Shown: positions 48,201-56,474, numbered from the stretch's first letter. The stretch: 64,000 bases of DNA from Alligator mississippiensis (GCF_030867095.1 NC_081831.1:68710716-68774715); one strand, 5' to 3'. The notes: generated by a model not told the origin, from the sequence alone. Numbers and translations are program-made.

Positions 48201-51200
48201 GATTATTAAATTGATTTGTAACACATGTAATAGGGAACCTCTGCCACTGCTTTTTGGACAAGTTTATACCTGCAATTTGTACCTAAGGGCACGTCCAGAT
48301 GGCCCTGCACATACCCCTTGCCATGTCTCAAAGCAGTTTGAGATGTGACAAGAAGCACGCTGGGAACAAAAAAAAAAAAAAAAATGCTCCCTGAGCTGCA
48401 TATTTGCAGCATGGGCTCAAAGTTTGATACCTAGATTTCCAGGTAACAAAAAAAACAAAACAAAACAACAAAAAACCTGCACTAAAAAAAAAACGGGGCA
48501 GGCAACTGGAGGCCGGGGTCCTTCAAAGTGACACTTTGGTAGCCAGCTAAAGCATATCTATGGCTGCCCCTTGCCCCGGTGCTGAAGCACACTGCCTCCA
48601 TGTGCAGGGCTGCCTGGAGCGGTGCAGGCTGCAACCTAATGGGACCAGGCTCCATCCCAGATAAGTAAGGGACTGGTGGTCAGGGGGACAGGGGGTCCCC
48701 TGCTTGCCCCCTTGCATGGCCCAGCCTCCCCCCACCTTCAGCAGCAGTGGTCACTGGGGCACTCAGGGCCCTCCTGGCACAACCCCCACACGGCACACGG
48801 CAGTGCAGTGTGGCCCCAGCCCCAGTTACTTGGCACCCAGTGCTGTCTGTGACACATTGGTGCGGCGCTGGGCACCTTCAGGCATCTCGGACATGTGGTG
48901 CCGCTTGCAGGGACCACATGTCATGCTGGGTTGGATTCTGCATGCATGGAACCAGCCCAGATGGGGCTCGTGCACACAGGATCTGGCCTGGCACAATGCA
49001 TGGTCCCCATGAGTGATGCCAGGCCCTGGGGGACAGCCCGAGTGGCCCAGAGCTGCCTGAAGGTGTACAGTGCCATGCTGAGGCAGGCCTGTGTGATGTG
49101 GTAAGGGCAGTGCTGCACTGCCCCGTGCTGGAAGGCCCCTGAGCGCCCTGATGGCCACTGCTGCTGCAGGGGAAGGAGAAGAACCTTTGTGGGCCCTGCA
49201 GGGGGGGGCTTGTGGGCTGTGGGAAGCTACCTTGTGCTGGGTCCACACACAGCTAATTAGTACCAAGTACCTAGTCTGATATTATTAATAATTCACACCC
49301 TAGCTTACTGTGTACTATAGCCCCAGGCCCTATTCTACCTCAAATATACCCATGTCTTCGCTCCCAAAAATTAAGCATCTTGCCTTAGGATTGCAAACCT
49401 ATTCCCTTCAAGGGAAATGCACATTTTTCCTTTTTTCTCAAAGGATAGACTTATGTGCTTCAGTCATATTAGGATCCAGCTCAATCCAACTTGCTTGGAA
49501 GGGAGATGTTCTCTGGGGATTCAGAGGTCTCAAAAGAGAGTTGACCAAGTGTGCCTAACTCACAGACAGCAACACTGATTTTAGTACAAATGAGGGAGGG
49601 AAGGAAGGCATACACTGCATCACACTTTCTGCCTCATAGTCCAGTGGTTAGGTCCCTTGACAAGAAGCGAGAGACTTGGATTTAGGTCCCTGAGGAGGCT
49701 TGAACTGGTCCTGGCCCCAGGCTCTAGCTCCCTTTGGCTGCAGGTCTGGGAGGAGCTGGGCAGGGTTTTTTTGCCCCAAGTGGCACAACTTGCCCCATAC
49801 CAAAGTACATGTCCAGGCATGTGCGCCAAGGCAAAAATCACTAGCACAAATTTGTGCTGCTTCTATCTGAGCTGCTGCGAGCACATGTGCCTGCATGTGT
49901 GGACGTAACCATTAGGCATTTAGTTTTACTCTCCTTAATTAGATACATATAGATTCTAAGACTGGCAGAATCAGAAAATTATTCAAGTGGCAGAAATTCA
50001 ACTTAAACACTACTTTCCCCTTACGATTACTCTTGCGGAGACAACCCATTTGTGAACCACACTGGCTTACTAACCATGTTCAAGGGCTTGGCAGGATTTG
50101 AATGGTGAAGCTAAAAAGGCTTAAATTCAGCATCATGCCTGGCATTTGCTACATGTTCCCTAATAAATAAATTCTTTTAAGGCAAGGTTTTAGGCCATAG
50201 GCAGACAAAATCTGGCCCATGGACTGGATCAGGCTGGCAGTGGACTCCTTTCCCAGTAGCCCCTGCCCATGTCACTACAGCCAATTTTCATGGAGACACC
50301 AGGAGCAGTGGGACCATGACAGCGTAGGGCTAGGGTTTCCATAGGGACCGGCCCCAGCTGCACTGGCAGGGTGGACAGCTGGGAGGGGAGCGGCTCCAAG
50401 GCCGGGATCTTGCAGCAATAACAGCATGGTCTGGACCTGGGGCAGAGCTGCAATCCACTGCCCACACACCCTGGGCAAGGGCATGCAGGCAGACTGGAGC
50501 TCTGCCCTGGCTCCAGACCATGCTGTCACCACTGGAAGATCCCAGGTCCGGCCCCAGAGCAGCTCCCCACTCAGCCATGTGTCCTGCCAGTGCTGCTGGG
50601 GCCAGTCTCCACGGGAACCCTGACCCCGCATTGTCCTGGCACCACTACTGGGGTCTCCAAGGAAACTGGCTTCAGTGAGATGGGCAGGGGCTACTGGGAA
50701 ATGGAGTTTAGCTGCTGGCTGGATCTCCCATTTTGCCCACCTGTCTTAAGCCTAAAAATCTCAGAATGGGGCAACCCATTCCACAATGAAAAGAAAGGCA
50801 TATGAATATACCTTGATGCATAATTCTTTCATGAGGCTATTTGTGGAAAAATCCCTGACATTTCTAGTACGTTATTTATTCTTGCCTTAAATTTCTATTT
50901 GAAATTTATTTTGCAAAGGTGCAATGTAAAGCCAATATATTAATGCCAGACAGACATCACTAAGGCTTTAAACAGACATTGCATTTGTCTTAGAAGAAAC
51001 CACTTCCCCCATGACAGAGTTTATCATTCAGACATCCATGTCTGTTGTCCCAGAACAAACCCTAAAAAGAGTCATGAGATAAGAAGTACTAACAGTTTGT
51101 CCCAGGATATCATGAAGTGAGCCTGAACAGTTGTCCCAAGGTTGCAATACTGAATCAATAGCAAGAAAGCGGCAGTGCATTCAGCTGCCAATTAAATCTT

Positions 51201-54200
51201 GACTAGAAGGGAGATGCGTGCATGCCAATTTTGGGACTTCTCAGTTCCAAGATAAAGTCACAACTTGCCCTGGGACAAATGCAGCATCTGTTTCTAGGCT
51301 AAAACTAATGTTAAAGTAACTACCAGAAAACCACTATGGTATGGGGATTGGGACGTGAAGTTGTCAGGTTGCTGCATGGATTCAATTTATCTGTAATTGT
51401 TTTACTTCTTCCTCCCTTCATTTGAAACAACAACAACAAACACCCCCATGAAAAAAGTTTGTTTATGCCACATACCTAACAGGTTAATAATCCCCTCATT
51501 ATAAGCTGCAAAAAGCCTAATGGAATCTTTGAAGAGGAGCATGAAGGCAGCATTAATTACACCATTCGTTAGTTCATTTGGATTTGCCTGTGTAGAAAGA
51601 GAAGACACATAGCAGATTAACATTACTGCAGAAGCAAAAGAATGCATTTTTTCCTATTTCATAAGTGGAAATTTAAAAGTGTTTAGAAAGTGCTCACATC
51701 AAAATCAAGGAGCGCATCAAGCTGGTTCTGAATAATCGGGAGGGTTTTCAGGAGTTTTTCTGTGTTCATTGTTCTCATTGCTCCATCTATCCTATAAAGT
51801 GTAAAATGGTAAATAAGCTATAAATATATAAGCAACCCAGGACATCTATATCCTGATGTTAATACACACTTCCACTTAAAGGCAAGAAGATCTTAAAGCA
51901 AGCACATGCATAAGTACTGCCGTCCTTTATAGGGTGTGAAACAAAATGACAGTATTTCTTACCCTCTTTTCATTTTGGTGAAGTCAACTGCTACAAGTCT
52001 ATAAGAAAGTGCTTTTTCATTCAAGTATCTGCTATACCGCCTAATGAAGGTTGACATATCATAACCTGGAAATCAACATTGCTCATTAGACATTTCAAAG
52101 AGAAGAGAGCTCTTTTCTTTCACAATCTTTTCCCAGTACTATTCCCTAATGTGTTATTATTCTACATTCAATAGGCCTAAAGACAGTTCTCTCAAGTTCA
52201 CATGGTAGAACTCCTGAAACCCCTCGCCATATTCTTCCCCATGTTTATTTATGCCAGCCTTGAGATGTAGTGTTGAAGCCATGTCCTAAACTGCTCCAAT
52301 GATATGCATTTTCTGTGATGAAAGTGGAATTATTCTATATCCTATACCATAAAAGAACAGCTGGATCAGATAAGTAACAAAATGCTACAGACTAAAAAGA
52401 CGTGATTATAGAGCCTCAAATACTGTATAATAAAACACTATTTTTTCTATCATCTGTAAACCAACTCTAAACCATTTCAGAGATATGCATGGTCTTTTAG
52501 CTACACAGCAATGTTTCCGATGTCATTATGCAGTCTTAAAGTTAATATTAACCCACCCTCTAATTGTGAAACACAGCCACCATGCAAAAACAGATGAATC
52601 AGTGTTTGCATTTCTTAGTTCTACATCTCAGTTAGAGGCACTTGTCTTCCACCTGCACAAAGCTTCACCTAGCTCATAACTTTCACTGCTCTCTCCATTT
52701 ACCCTCATTTTTTGCTGCTTAGTGCTATATACACTGTAAGCCGCATTTCATTTATCTAAGCCCACAGTGCTATGCAACTGAGACATAGCTAGAAATGTAT
52801 TTAAGACTGTAATAATAAAAAAAAATCAATTGATTTTTATATACAATTTTCCTTTTATTCTGCTGCCTTGTTACCTTTCAATCCATAAAGTATAATAATT
52901 TTATTGTCTGCAATTTAATTTTCATGAATGAATATTCTTACCCTGCATGGCACTTTTGTCCAGGTAGTTGTTCAGATTGAACAATGTGTTTCGGGATGCA
53001 AGATACTGGATAAAGCGCTATAGGAGTGGGGAAAAAAGTTATTTTTAAGTAATTAACTTTCCCCTCCCTTGCCCCCAACTATAATACATTTAGAATTAGA
53101 TCACAAGTCAGCTTCATATAATTTGGAAATTTTAGAGGCAACAATTGTATTTGGTCTTAGTTACAATATTTTAACTAGTTACAAACTATTCACCAGACCT
53201 TTAAACTAATGTCAGTCACATAACCTAACCAGGAAAAAAAATAGTTTAGTTTGAAGAAATAAAATTCACTGCCATATATGCAGCAACATGAGCACTGAAC
53301 AGCTCCTAGATTGGTGTTTAAATACCTCAAAGTAGGTATACTGTATCAAAAAAAACTGGATGTTCTAAAAAATAAATAAATCTTTGCTCCTCATTTAAAC
53401 AGATGGCAGAAACAGAGAGATGCTTATGAAGAACCTTTTCAAGTTGTTTTTCTCACTTACTAAGCTCCAGGAAAAGCACTGTTAGTTGAGAACACTAAGG
53501 TTTGTGTAGTTAATGGAGACACATTACTGAAAAGCAGGACAAGTGTCGGCTAACAGGTCAACCCTGACCAATTACTATTTTGGTATAATGGATGAAGCAA
53601 GACCACATGTGCATATAATATTTACAAACACACACATTCATATTAATTTAAGATATATTATTTAATGAACAATTAGGCATATTATTTGTTACTTTCTATA
53701 CAACCAATAGCCCCACCATAATGGCTTCCATACTGTAGATGTTTTTTATATAAGAACTCTTTTTAGCAAGACAATATTATGGCTGTCATAGTTACAGGCC
53801 TAGCTGCACCTGTGAGCCTTCCAGTTTGAGAATGCACCTCAGATATTAGGCTTTGTGCCTTCACTTCACTCCTCCCAGGGTAGAATCTCTCATTCTGTCA
53901 CTTAGACCAGGTCCTGGACTACAGCACACTGCATGCTCACCAGGATTTCTCAGTAGGTCTGGCTGGTTCAGCACCTGCAACCAGTGTTTAAAACACTAAC
54001 CAGACAGTTTTCTTAGAAGTAATGAGTTAAGGTTAACAGTTGGAACACAAACTAGAAGAAAAAGAATTTAGAATAACAGAACAGTCTATAACCACATCTA
54101 TCTTTTCTAAAGGTAATCAATCCTTGGAAGCCTAGGTAGTATATTCCCAGAAAGATATGCCTCAGTCACATTTCTTTATTTCAGTGCCTATCATATGTGC

Positions 54201-55030
54201 ACCAGACAACTGCTTAGAAGTAAGGTGATGCACTCCCAGACATGAGTACTGAATCACTGATAACTGGACAGAGACCTAATATTTAATCTTTACACAAATT
54301 TTCAGTAAGAGATGAAATAGAAAAAAAAAAGTGCATTCCTGATGCTTTGTTTTTAACAGAAAGTAAGCAAAGAAGGACTAAATAGCTTTCAGAGGAATTT
54401 TACTGGCAAAGAGATGTGACATGGGTTCAGAGGTCTACTGGGAGCTGGTTTGCTGGATCATATTTCCATATCCCAGTCACAGTTTGTTTAAAAACCATGT
54501 TCACTTAATACTAGGTTACCTACATAATCATGGAAATGCTCTTACAGGTCTTGTCTGCTTTTATACTTTAGAACAACAGCATTCACATTTTAGAAGGCCA
54601 TTAGAACCATAGTGAGTCTCTATTATATAAAACTCAATCTCCCCAACTAAACATTTTAAAATAAAATCTTATTTGAACTACTTAATGCGTTTCCTAATTA
54701 GTGTTGTACAGCACTATTTTCTATAATTTATGACCAATGAGAAATAATTTAATGATCATTCAACACATTATTTTTAAAATTAAAGGGTACATCTAAAGTC
54801 TAATACATCAGTGCCATTGCTGTAGAACATTTACATTTTGTCAGTTACTAATTGCACCAAGGCATCTGTCAAAGTAATAAGTCTTACCTCATTTCCATAC
54901 ATCATGAGGTGGTGTGTTGTAATTAGAGCTTTGAACACTACTACCCAGCTACTATTGGCAGTCCTCTCAAAAAGTGTGTCGGCCAGCTGTGGAATATTCA
55001 CATTCATCTCATTTGTGCACTGGATTAGAT
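24629..55030 (-). CDS. PICALM-like: PICALM-like clathrin-assembly protein gene (exons 2-22; exon 1 outside window)
   Basis: PICALM and AP180 (SNAP91) bind PtdIns(4,5)P2 through an N-terminal ANTH domain and recruit clathrin and AP2 to coated pits. They also sort small R-SNAREs. The 21 exons found encode 633 residues before TAG; with an exon 1 of about 44 residues the protein would be near 677 (human PICALM 652). ANTH exons 2-8 are about 85-90% identical to PICALM by eye; the C-terminal half is far less similar but keeps the exon phases, DLF-type motifs, a clathrin-box-like LFDLQ, an NPF motif and the terminal QFM. SNAP91 is a poorer match. All splice sites are GT-AG and no stop interrupts the frame, so the gene looks functional. 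Exon 1 was not found between 55031 and 64000. Confidence 0.93.
25259..25620 (+). mobile_element. hAT element remnant in intron 21
   Basis: It starts CAGGGGTGCCAAATCC, a common hAT terminus, with GGCTAGATCCAGCCCAGGG and GTGGGCCAGATAAAGCAGCT in the interior. The expected right end is decayed, and no clear duplication of the flank TTTTAAGG was found. Confidence 0.45.
25865..25972 (-). CDS. PICALM-like: PICALM-like exon 21
   Basis: 108 nt, phase 0 at both ends. It encodes [20 protein letters not shown], then [32 protein letters not shown] aligns with IYSQPVMRPPNPFGPVSGAQ; NPF is an EH-domain ligand motif. Confidence 0.95.
26211..26267 (-). CDS. PICALM-like: PICALM-like exon 20
   Basis: 57 nt, phase 0 at both ends, encoding [25 protein letters not shown] has APPVMAYPATTPTGMIGYG. 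Confidence 0.93.
26419..26442 (-). CDS. PICALM-like: PICALM-like exon 19 (24-nt microexon)
   Basis: Phase 0 at both ends, encoding NGVHYPGY. Human PICALM has an alternatively spliced segment NGMHFPQY at the same place, so this microexon is conserved between the paralogs. The borders are TGCCAG|AATGGA and TAT|GTAAGT. Confidence 0.9.
26443..30188. other. intron 18 of the PICALM-like gene, 3' part
   Basis: AT-rich DNA with simple-sequence runs near 28518-28545 (AT then GT) and poly-C near 28555-28575. From about 29190 to 30180 composition shifts to C/T-rich. No exon is recognised. Confidence 0.45.
30190..30228. repeat. (TG)n microsatellite with CG-rich end
   Basis: About 14 TG dinucleotides are followed by CACGCGCGCG. 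Diffuse TG-rich sequence continues to about 30415. Confidence 0.9.
30416..30995 (-). mobile_element. CR1 LINE 3' fragment in intron 18
   Basis: It starts at the CR1 3' end (TCATAGTTGGTAGGGTCGGA). Minus-strand translation gives [20 protein letters not shown] and then [20 protein letters not shown], a different CR1 subfamily from copies A and B. It is 5' truncated near the LVRPQLEY block and has frame damage between the RT thumb and the C-terminus. Confidence 0.88.
30996..32120. other. intron 18, 5' part; no gene seen
   Basis: TG-rich at the left, then AT-rich. No exon or element was recognised. Confidence 0.45.
32121..32241 (-). CDS. PICALM-like: PICALM-like exon 18
   Basis: 121 nt, phase 2 to phase 0. 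It encodes [20 protein letters not shown], then [31 protein letters not shown] is the hallmark of the family (EKKLTGGSNWQ in PICALM). Confidence 0.96.
32367..32578 (+). mobile_element. SINE-like retroposon with 13-bp target-site duplication
   Basis: The body is 32380-32565. It begins GGGGTTTAGGTTGTAGCCGT and is flanked on both sides by ATAGGTAGGTATA (32367-32379 and 32566-32578), an exact 13-bp duplication as made by LINE-driven retroposition. It contains an inverted pair GTTGGTCTAA / TTATTAGACCAAC and a near B-box string GGGTTCAAAAACCC. It belongs to the GTAGCCGTGTTGGTCT repeat type common in reptile genomes; I cannot name the family. Confidence 0.75.
32579..33279. other. intron 17 of the PICALM-like gene, rest
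   Basis: AT-rich; nothing recognised. Confidence 0.5.
33280..33310 (-). CDS. PICALM-like: PICALM-like exon 17 (31 nt)
   Basis: Phase 1 to phase 2. It encodes LGFGGTPAK within [11 protein letters not shown], aligned with NLGIGNGTTKN of PICALM. The borders are TTACAG|ATCTTG and AAAAA|GTAAGT. Confidence 0.92.
33406..33519 (-). CDS. PICALM-like: PICALM-like exon 16
   Basis: 114 nt, phase 1 at both ends. It encodes [20 protein letters not shown], then [22 protein letters not shown] and [12 protein letters not shown] align with PICALM LKPTV and [12 protein letters not shown]. The GFDELGG segment of PICALM is missing. Confidence 0.95.
33520..34505. other. intron 15 of the PICALM-like gene
   Basis: AT-rich; nothing recognised. 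Confidence 0.5.
34506..34604 (-). CDS. PICALM-like: PICALM-like exon 15
   Basis: 99 nt, phase 1 at both ends. It encodes [20 protein letters not shown], then [26 protein letters not shown] matches PICALM LNVDFESVFGNKST. Confidence 0.94.
34697..34756 (-). CDS. PICALM-like: PICALM-like exon 14 (extra symmetric exon)
   Basis: 60 nt, phase 1 at both ends, encoding about 20 residues, [20 protein letters not shown]. The acceptor has a long pyrimidine tract (CTCTCTTTTTCCCTTTTG) before ATGAAG. I know no counterpart in human PICALM, where the flanking exons are joined directly; its symmetric phase would allow skipping. Coding status rests on frame and splice sites only. Confidence 0.72.
35229..35375 (-). 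CDS. PICALM-like: PICALM-like exon 13
   Basis: 147 nt, phase 1 at both ends. It encodes [20 protein letters not shown], then [10 protein letters not shown] and [18 protein letters not shown]. The start PFS and the end STFT..LFSG align with PICALM DPFSATV and [23 protein letters not shown] also recalls LDLFAMKP of SNAP91. Confidence 0.88.
35376..36136. other. intron 12 of the PICALM-like gene, 3' part
   Basis: AT-rich; nothing recognised. Confidence 0.5.
36137..37163. repeat. GC-rich island, probable DNA-element insertion, in intron 12
   Basis: A sharply bounded 1 kb block of higher GC lies in an AT-rich intron. The left edge TAGGTTAGGGACACAAG and the inverse of the right edge AAGGCTAAGTACAGACA are loosely similar, and both touch TTA/TTAA, which suggests a decayed inverted-repeat DNA element. 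It holds the (CCCAG)9 array and several CCCCAGG-type low-complexity stretches. No transposase or gene is seen. Confidence 0.4.
36401..36445. repeat. (CCCAG)9 pentanucleotide repeat
   Basis: Nine exact units of CCCAG. On the PICALM-like sense strand this reads (CTGGG)9, with nine GGG runs separated by two bases, an ideal G-quadruplex pattern. Confidence 0.95.
37341..37444 (-). CDS. PICALM-like: PICALM-like exon 12
   Basis: 104 nt, phase 2 to phase 1. It encodes [20 protein letters not shown], then [20 protein letters not shown] combines a DLF motif with a clathrin-box-like LFDLQ; PICALM has NDLLDLQ at the same place and also ends in WG. Confidence 0.93.
37445..37979. other. intron 11 of the PICALM-like gene
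   Basis: AT-rich; nothing recognised. Confidence 0.5.
37980..38116 (-). CDS. PICALM-like: PICALM-like exon 11
   Basis: 137 nt, phase 0 to phase 2. It encodes [10 protein letters not shown], a Ser/Thr-rich stretch, then [19 protein letters not shown] here corresponds to the AP2/clathrin-type motif at IDIFSTP in PICALM. Similarity beyond EQRL is modest. Confidence 0.93.
38117..39565. other. intron 10 of the PICALM-like gene
   Basis: Between about 38480 and 39330 GC is higher than the rest of the intron, which suggests an old insertion, but no termini were identified. A poly-G run sits near 39337. Confidence 0.45.
39566..39689 (-). CDS. PICALM-like: PICALM-like exon 10
   Basis: 124 nt, phase 2 to phase 0. 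It encodes [20 protein letters not shown], then [20 protein letters not shown] and K. The charged helix [15 protein letters not shown] is shared with PICALM. In human PICALM this region is a regulated cassette. Confidence 0.94.
40311..40396 (-). CDS. PICALM-like: PICALM-like exon 9
   Basis: 86 nt, phase 0 to phase 2. It encodes [20 protein letters not shown], then TKEVSAAS. This is the end of the ANTH region and start of the linker; PICALM has the same length here. Confidence 0.95.
40397..41610. other. intron 8 of the PICALM-like gene, 3' part
   Basis: AT-rich. At about 41000-41032 the string CTGGATTAGATGAACCTTGA with GGTCCTTTCTAAC looks like a much-decayed CR1 3' tail in plus orientation. 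Nothing else is recognised. Confidence 0.4.
41611..43664 (-). mobile_element. 5'-truncated CR1 LINE (copy B)
   Basis: It runs from the CR1 3' end (TTTCATAGACATTAGGGCTG) to a truncation point in ORF2 near 43664, corresponding to about 4820 in copy A. It is very similar to copy A over the whole shared length (well over 90% by eye) and of the same subfamily. It lies in intron 8 in the same orientation as the host gene. Confidence 0.93.
41694..43664 (-). pseudogene. CR1 copy B ORF2 remnant (linker-RT-C-terminus)
   Basis: The remnant covers the region between endonuclease and RT, the RT with an intact [10 protein letters not shown] catalytic box, and the C-terminus ending [10 protein letters not shown]. 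Two breaks are visible against copy A: a TGG-to-TGA stop at the W of PEDWKKAN (near 43022), and a 2-bp loss at RRLRGDL (near 41955) that shifts the frame. The endonuclease is absent, so the copy cannot move by itself. Confidence 0.9.
44130..44625 (+). mobile_element. old CR1-like LINE remnant
   Basis: GTGCTGGAGACCTCACCAGG then ACTACTGTGTACAACTCTAG is a decayed form of the CR1 segment encoding [33 protein letters not shown] then GGAGGTTCTTTCCACTGC is the CR1 3' block. It is much older than copies A and B. Confidence 0.65.
44626..46998. other. intron 8 of the PICALM-like gene, 5' part
   Basis: AT-rich, unique-looking. No exon or element is recognised. Confidence 0.5.
46999..47040 (-). CDS. PICALM-like: PICALM-like exon 8
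   Basis: 42 nt, phase 0 at both ends. It encodes [14 protein letters not shown], against QVGIDRGDIPDLSQ in PICALM. The donor is CAG|GTCAGT. Confidence 0.95.
47041..47645. other. intron 7 of the PICALM-like gene
   Basis: AT-rich; nothing recognised. Confidence 0.5.
47646..47752 (-). CDS. PICALM-like: PICALM-like exon 7 (ANTH domain)
   Basis: 107 nt, phase 1 to phase 0. It encodes [20 protein letters not shown], then [30 protein letters not shown] is specific to PICALM; SNAP91 has KFFEMKKGQCKDALE. Confidence 0.97.
48286..49910. mobile_element. possible 1.6 kb Harbinger-like inverted-repeat element in intron 6
   Basis: The left edge TAAGGGCACGTCCAGATGGC and the inverse of the right edge TAATGGTTACGTCCACACAT share the ACGTCCA core and TAA contact. 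The interior is GC-rich (48570-49260) with a poly-A run near 48368 and a tRNA-like stretch at 49631. No transposase is seen. The two ends may belong to different elements. Confidence 0.4.
49631..49700 (+). ncRNA. tRNA-like pseudogene or SINE head
   Basis: The 70-nt stretch has an A-box match TAGTCCAGTGG (49637-49647), a B-box-like GGATTTAGGTCCC (49678-49690) and complementary ends GCCTCA / TGAGG with AGGC. The B box deviates from GGTTCRANNCC and the anticodon arm does not fold cleanly, so it is not a functional tRNA. Confidence 0.4.
50188..50751. mobile_element. 548-bp palindromic hAT element in intron 6
   Basis: The body is 50196-50743. The left end CATAGGCAGACAAAATCTGG and the inverse of the right end CAGGTGGGCAAAATGGGAG match the hAT ends seen at 8085 and 15801. 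The flanks TTTTAGGC (50188-50195) and TCTTAAGC (50744-50751) agree at six of eight. The two halves are long inverted repeats of each other, folding around about 50467. Confidence 0.75.
50961..51302. mobile_element. 336-bp Harbinger-like MITE with TAA duplication
   Basis: The body is 50964-51299. The left end GGCTTTAAACAGACATTGCA and the inverse of the right end GCCTAGAAACAGATGCTGCA continue into TTTGTC on both sides. TAA flanks each end, the 3-bp duplication typical of PIF/Harbinger elements. There is no coding capacity. Confidence 0.75.
51476..51587 (-). CDS. PICALM-like: PICALM-like exon 6 (ANTH domain)
   Basis: 112 nt, phase 0 to phase 1. It encodes [20 protein letters not shown], then [17 protein letters not shown]. 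The block is almost identical to PICALM. The donor is TTAG|GTATGT. Confidence 0.97.
51698..51791 (-). CDS. PICALM-like: PICALM-like exon 5 (ANTH domain)
   Basis: 94 nt, phase 2 to phase 0. It encodes [20 protein letters not shown], then [11 protein letters not shown]. It follows PICALM ([11 protein letters not shown]) rather than SNAP91 (MVPEKLLK, QGQ). Confidence 0.96.
51963..52065 (-). CDS. PICALM-like: PICALM-like exon 4 (ANTH domain)
   Basis: 103 nt, phase 1 to phase 2. It encodes [20 protein letters not shown], then [19 protein letters not shown] has V, Q, F and V at the four changed places. The donor is AGG|GTAAGA-type. Confidence 0.96.
52066..52941. other. intron 3 of the PICALM-like gene
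   Basis: AT-rich; nothing recognised. Confidence 0.5.
52942..53017 (-). CDS. PICALM-like: PICALM-like exon 3 (ANTH domain)
   Basis: 76 nt, phase 0 to phase 1. It encodes [15 protein letters not shown], then [10 protein letters not shown]. The first 15 residues equal PICALM and SNAP91; the tail differs from PICALM SNFLDKSGLQ at four positions. Confidence 0.96.
53018..54887. other. intron 2 of the PICALM-like gene
   Basis: AT-rich; nothing recognised. Confidence 0.5.
54888..55030 (-). CDS. PICALM-like: PICALM-like exon 2 (ANTH domain)
   Basis: 143 nt, entering at phase 1 (AT completes a GAT Asp codon) and ending in phase 0 at GAG|GTAAGA. It encodes [20 protein letters not shown] through LMMYGNE. 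Four of 47 residues differ from human PICALM (S/T, T/A, S/A, V/M), against about eight from SNAP91. It forms ANTH helices 2-3. Confidence 0.96.
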
Positions 55031-56474
55031 CTAAATTTAAAGAAGGTCAAGCGTTACGTTATAGGTGCATATTCAAAGAAACAACAGGAACAAGTTTCAC
55101 AGACCAAATATGCAATGTAAATGTTAATAGGTGGACAGTTATTTATATCCAGAAGCTTCAACTGGATTCATAAAACAGACAATTTTCCTTTAACAGTACC
55201 ACATAAAAGACAAAAACTGAAGATAGTGAAGTTGCATTATTTGTTTTAAAGCTCTCTCCTCTCGCTTATTTACTGGCTTGAAAACATTAAAACTTAGTTT
55301 GGGAAGGGCTCTGCATTCAAACAATCCGGGAGAAATCTCCCCAGTTTGTTTTTCTGATAGGAAAAAAAAAAAAGAAAAAAAAAAAAAAACTTAGCTAGGG
55401 ATAGATGCCTGAACAGACATTTGAATGGTGAGCCCTTAATATAGGGAACTTTCAGCTTTGATGCTGTGCAGTCTGGGGGCCTCTGTGCACACACCTCAGC
55501 ATACTTTGTAGGCTCCCTCAGACTGGCCAGAGACAGATGGCAGCAGTGCACAAGGCAGCCTTGACTGGCTGACCCAGACTGCTCAGGGGCAGCCCATCTC
55601 CCTGCAGCACACAGTGGGATTGGGAAGGGGCGGGAAGCAGTGACACTATCTCCCAGGGGCTGGAGCAAAGTATGGTGGGATACTGAAGTACTGCCCTATG
55701 GCTCCTCTCGGAAAAGAATGTCTACAGACAGCAGCTTTCCCAGAAGAATCTCTCCTGGGAGTGATTTAAACCTGGCTGTTCCCACATTATTTTTCTCCTG
55801 GAACAGCCTTGTTTTGCTCTGGGAGAAAAATTTTGAACATCTGCACGCTTGTGGTTTCTCCTGGGAGTGCAGCGACTCTCCCAGGATAAACTGAATGTCT
55901 GTACATGGGTTCGGTTCCATGACTCCAAGTGAAGTTGCAAGCCCCCCAGAAACACACTAGCGCAGTCTGACTCAACCCACCCTCCTGGTCCTTGTGGAAA
56001 AGTATTAGGAAGTACCACTTAAAGCTAGAACCCCAGAAGGTACTTGAGCACCACAAAACACAGTTTCAATACTTAGCCATTAGGTGGCCTGGATTCCTGG
56101 GCTCCCCATAAAAATGCTTAGGGAGAGTGGGTTCATAAAGAAGGGATCATCAGAAGTAAACTGAGCAGTAAACCAGTTAAGCTAATCAAAAGTAAAATGC
56201 AGAGGAGGCAGGAAGGGATATTGCCCACTGTTTCAGGAGATTCTTATTGTGAATCCTGTCATAGATTTACATGACATAGATTTATACTAAGTGTTCACTT
56301 AGTATAAATATTCATGGGATCAGACAGAGACCAACAACTACCGTCCAGTGGAAAGGACATGCACCCAGTGGGGGAGGGGAAGGAACAAAGTCCCTGCTCC
56401 AATTTATACCAAGTGAAACAGCTACATAAAATGATATTGGAAAAGATCCACCTTGCTGCTACTAATATCCTATT
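55031..56474. other. intron 1 of the PICALM-like gene, 3' end
   Basis: A poly-A run lies at about 55360-55390. The segment 55560-55920 is GC-richer and has repeated CTCCTGGGA/TCCCAGGAG strings, suggesting a palindromic DNA-element remnant. Exon 1 was not found. Confidence 0.45.

Noticed and set aside
24629-55030. Calling the gene SNAP91 (AP180)
   Set aside because: Diagnostic residues ([23 protein letters not shown], the microexon and the QFM end) follow PICALM; the long Ala/Pro-rich SNAP91 insert is absent.
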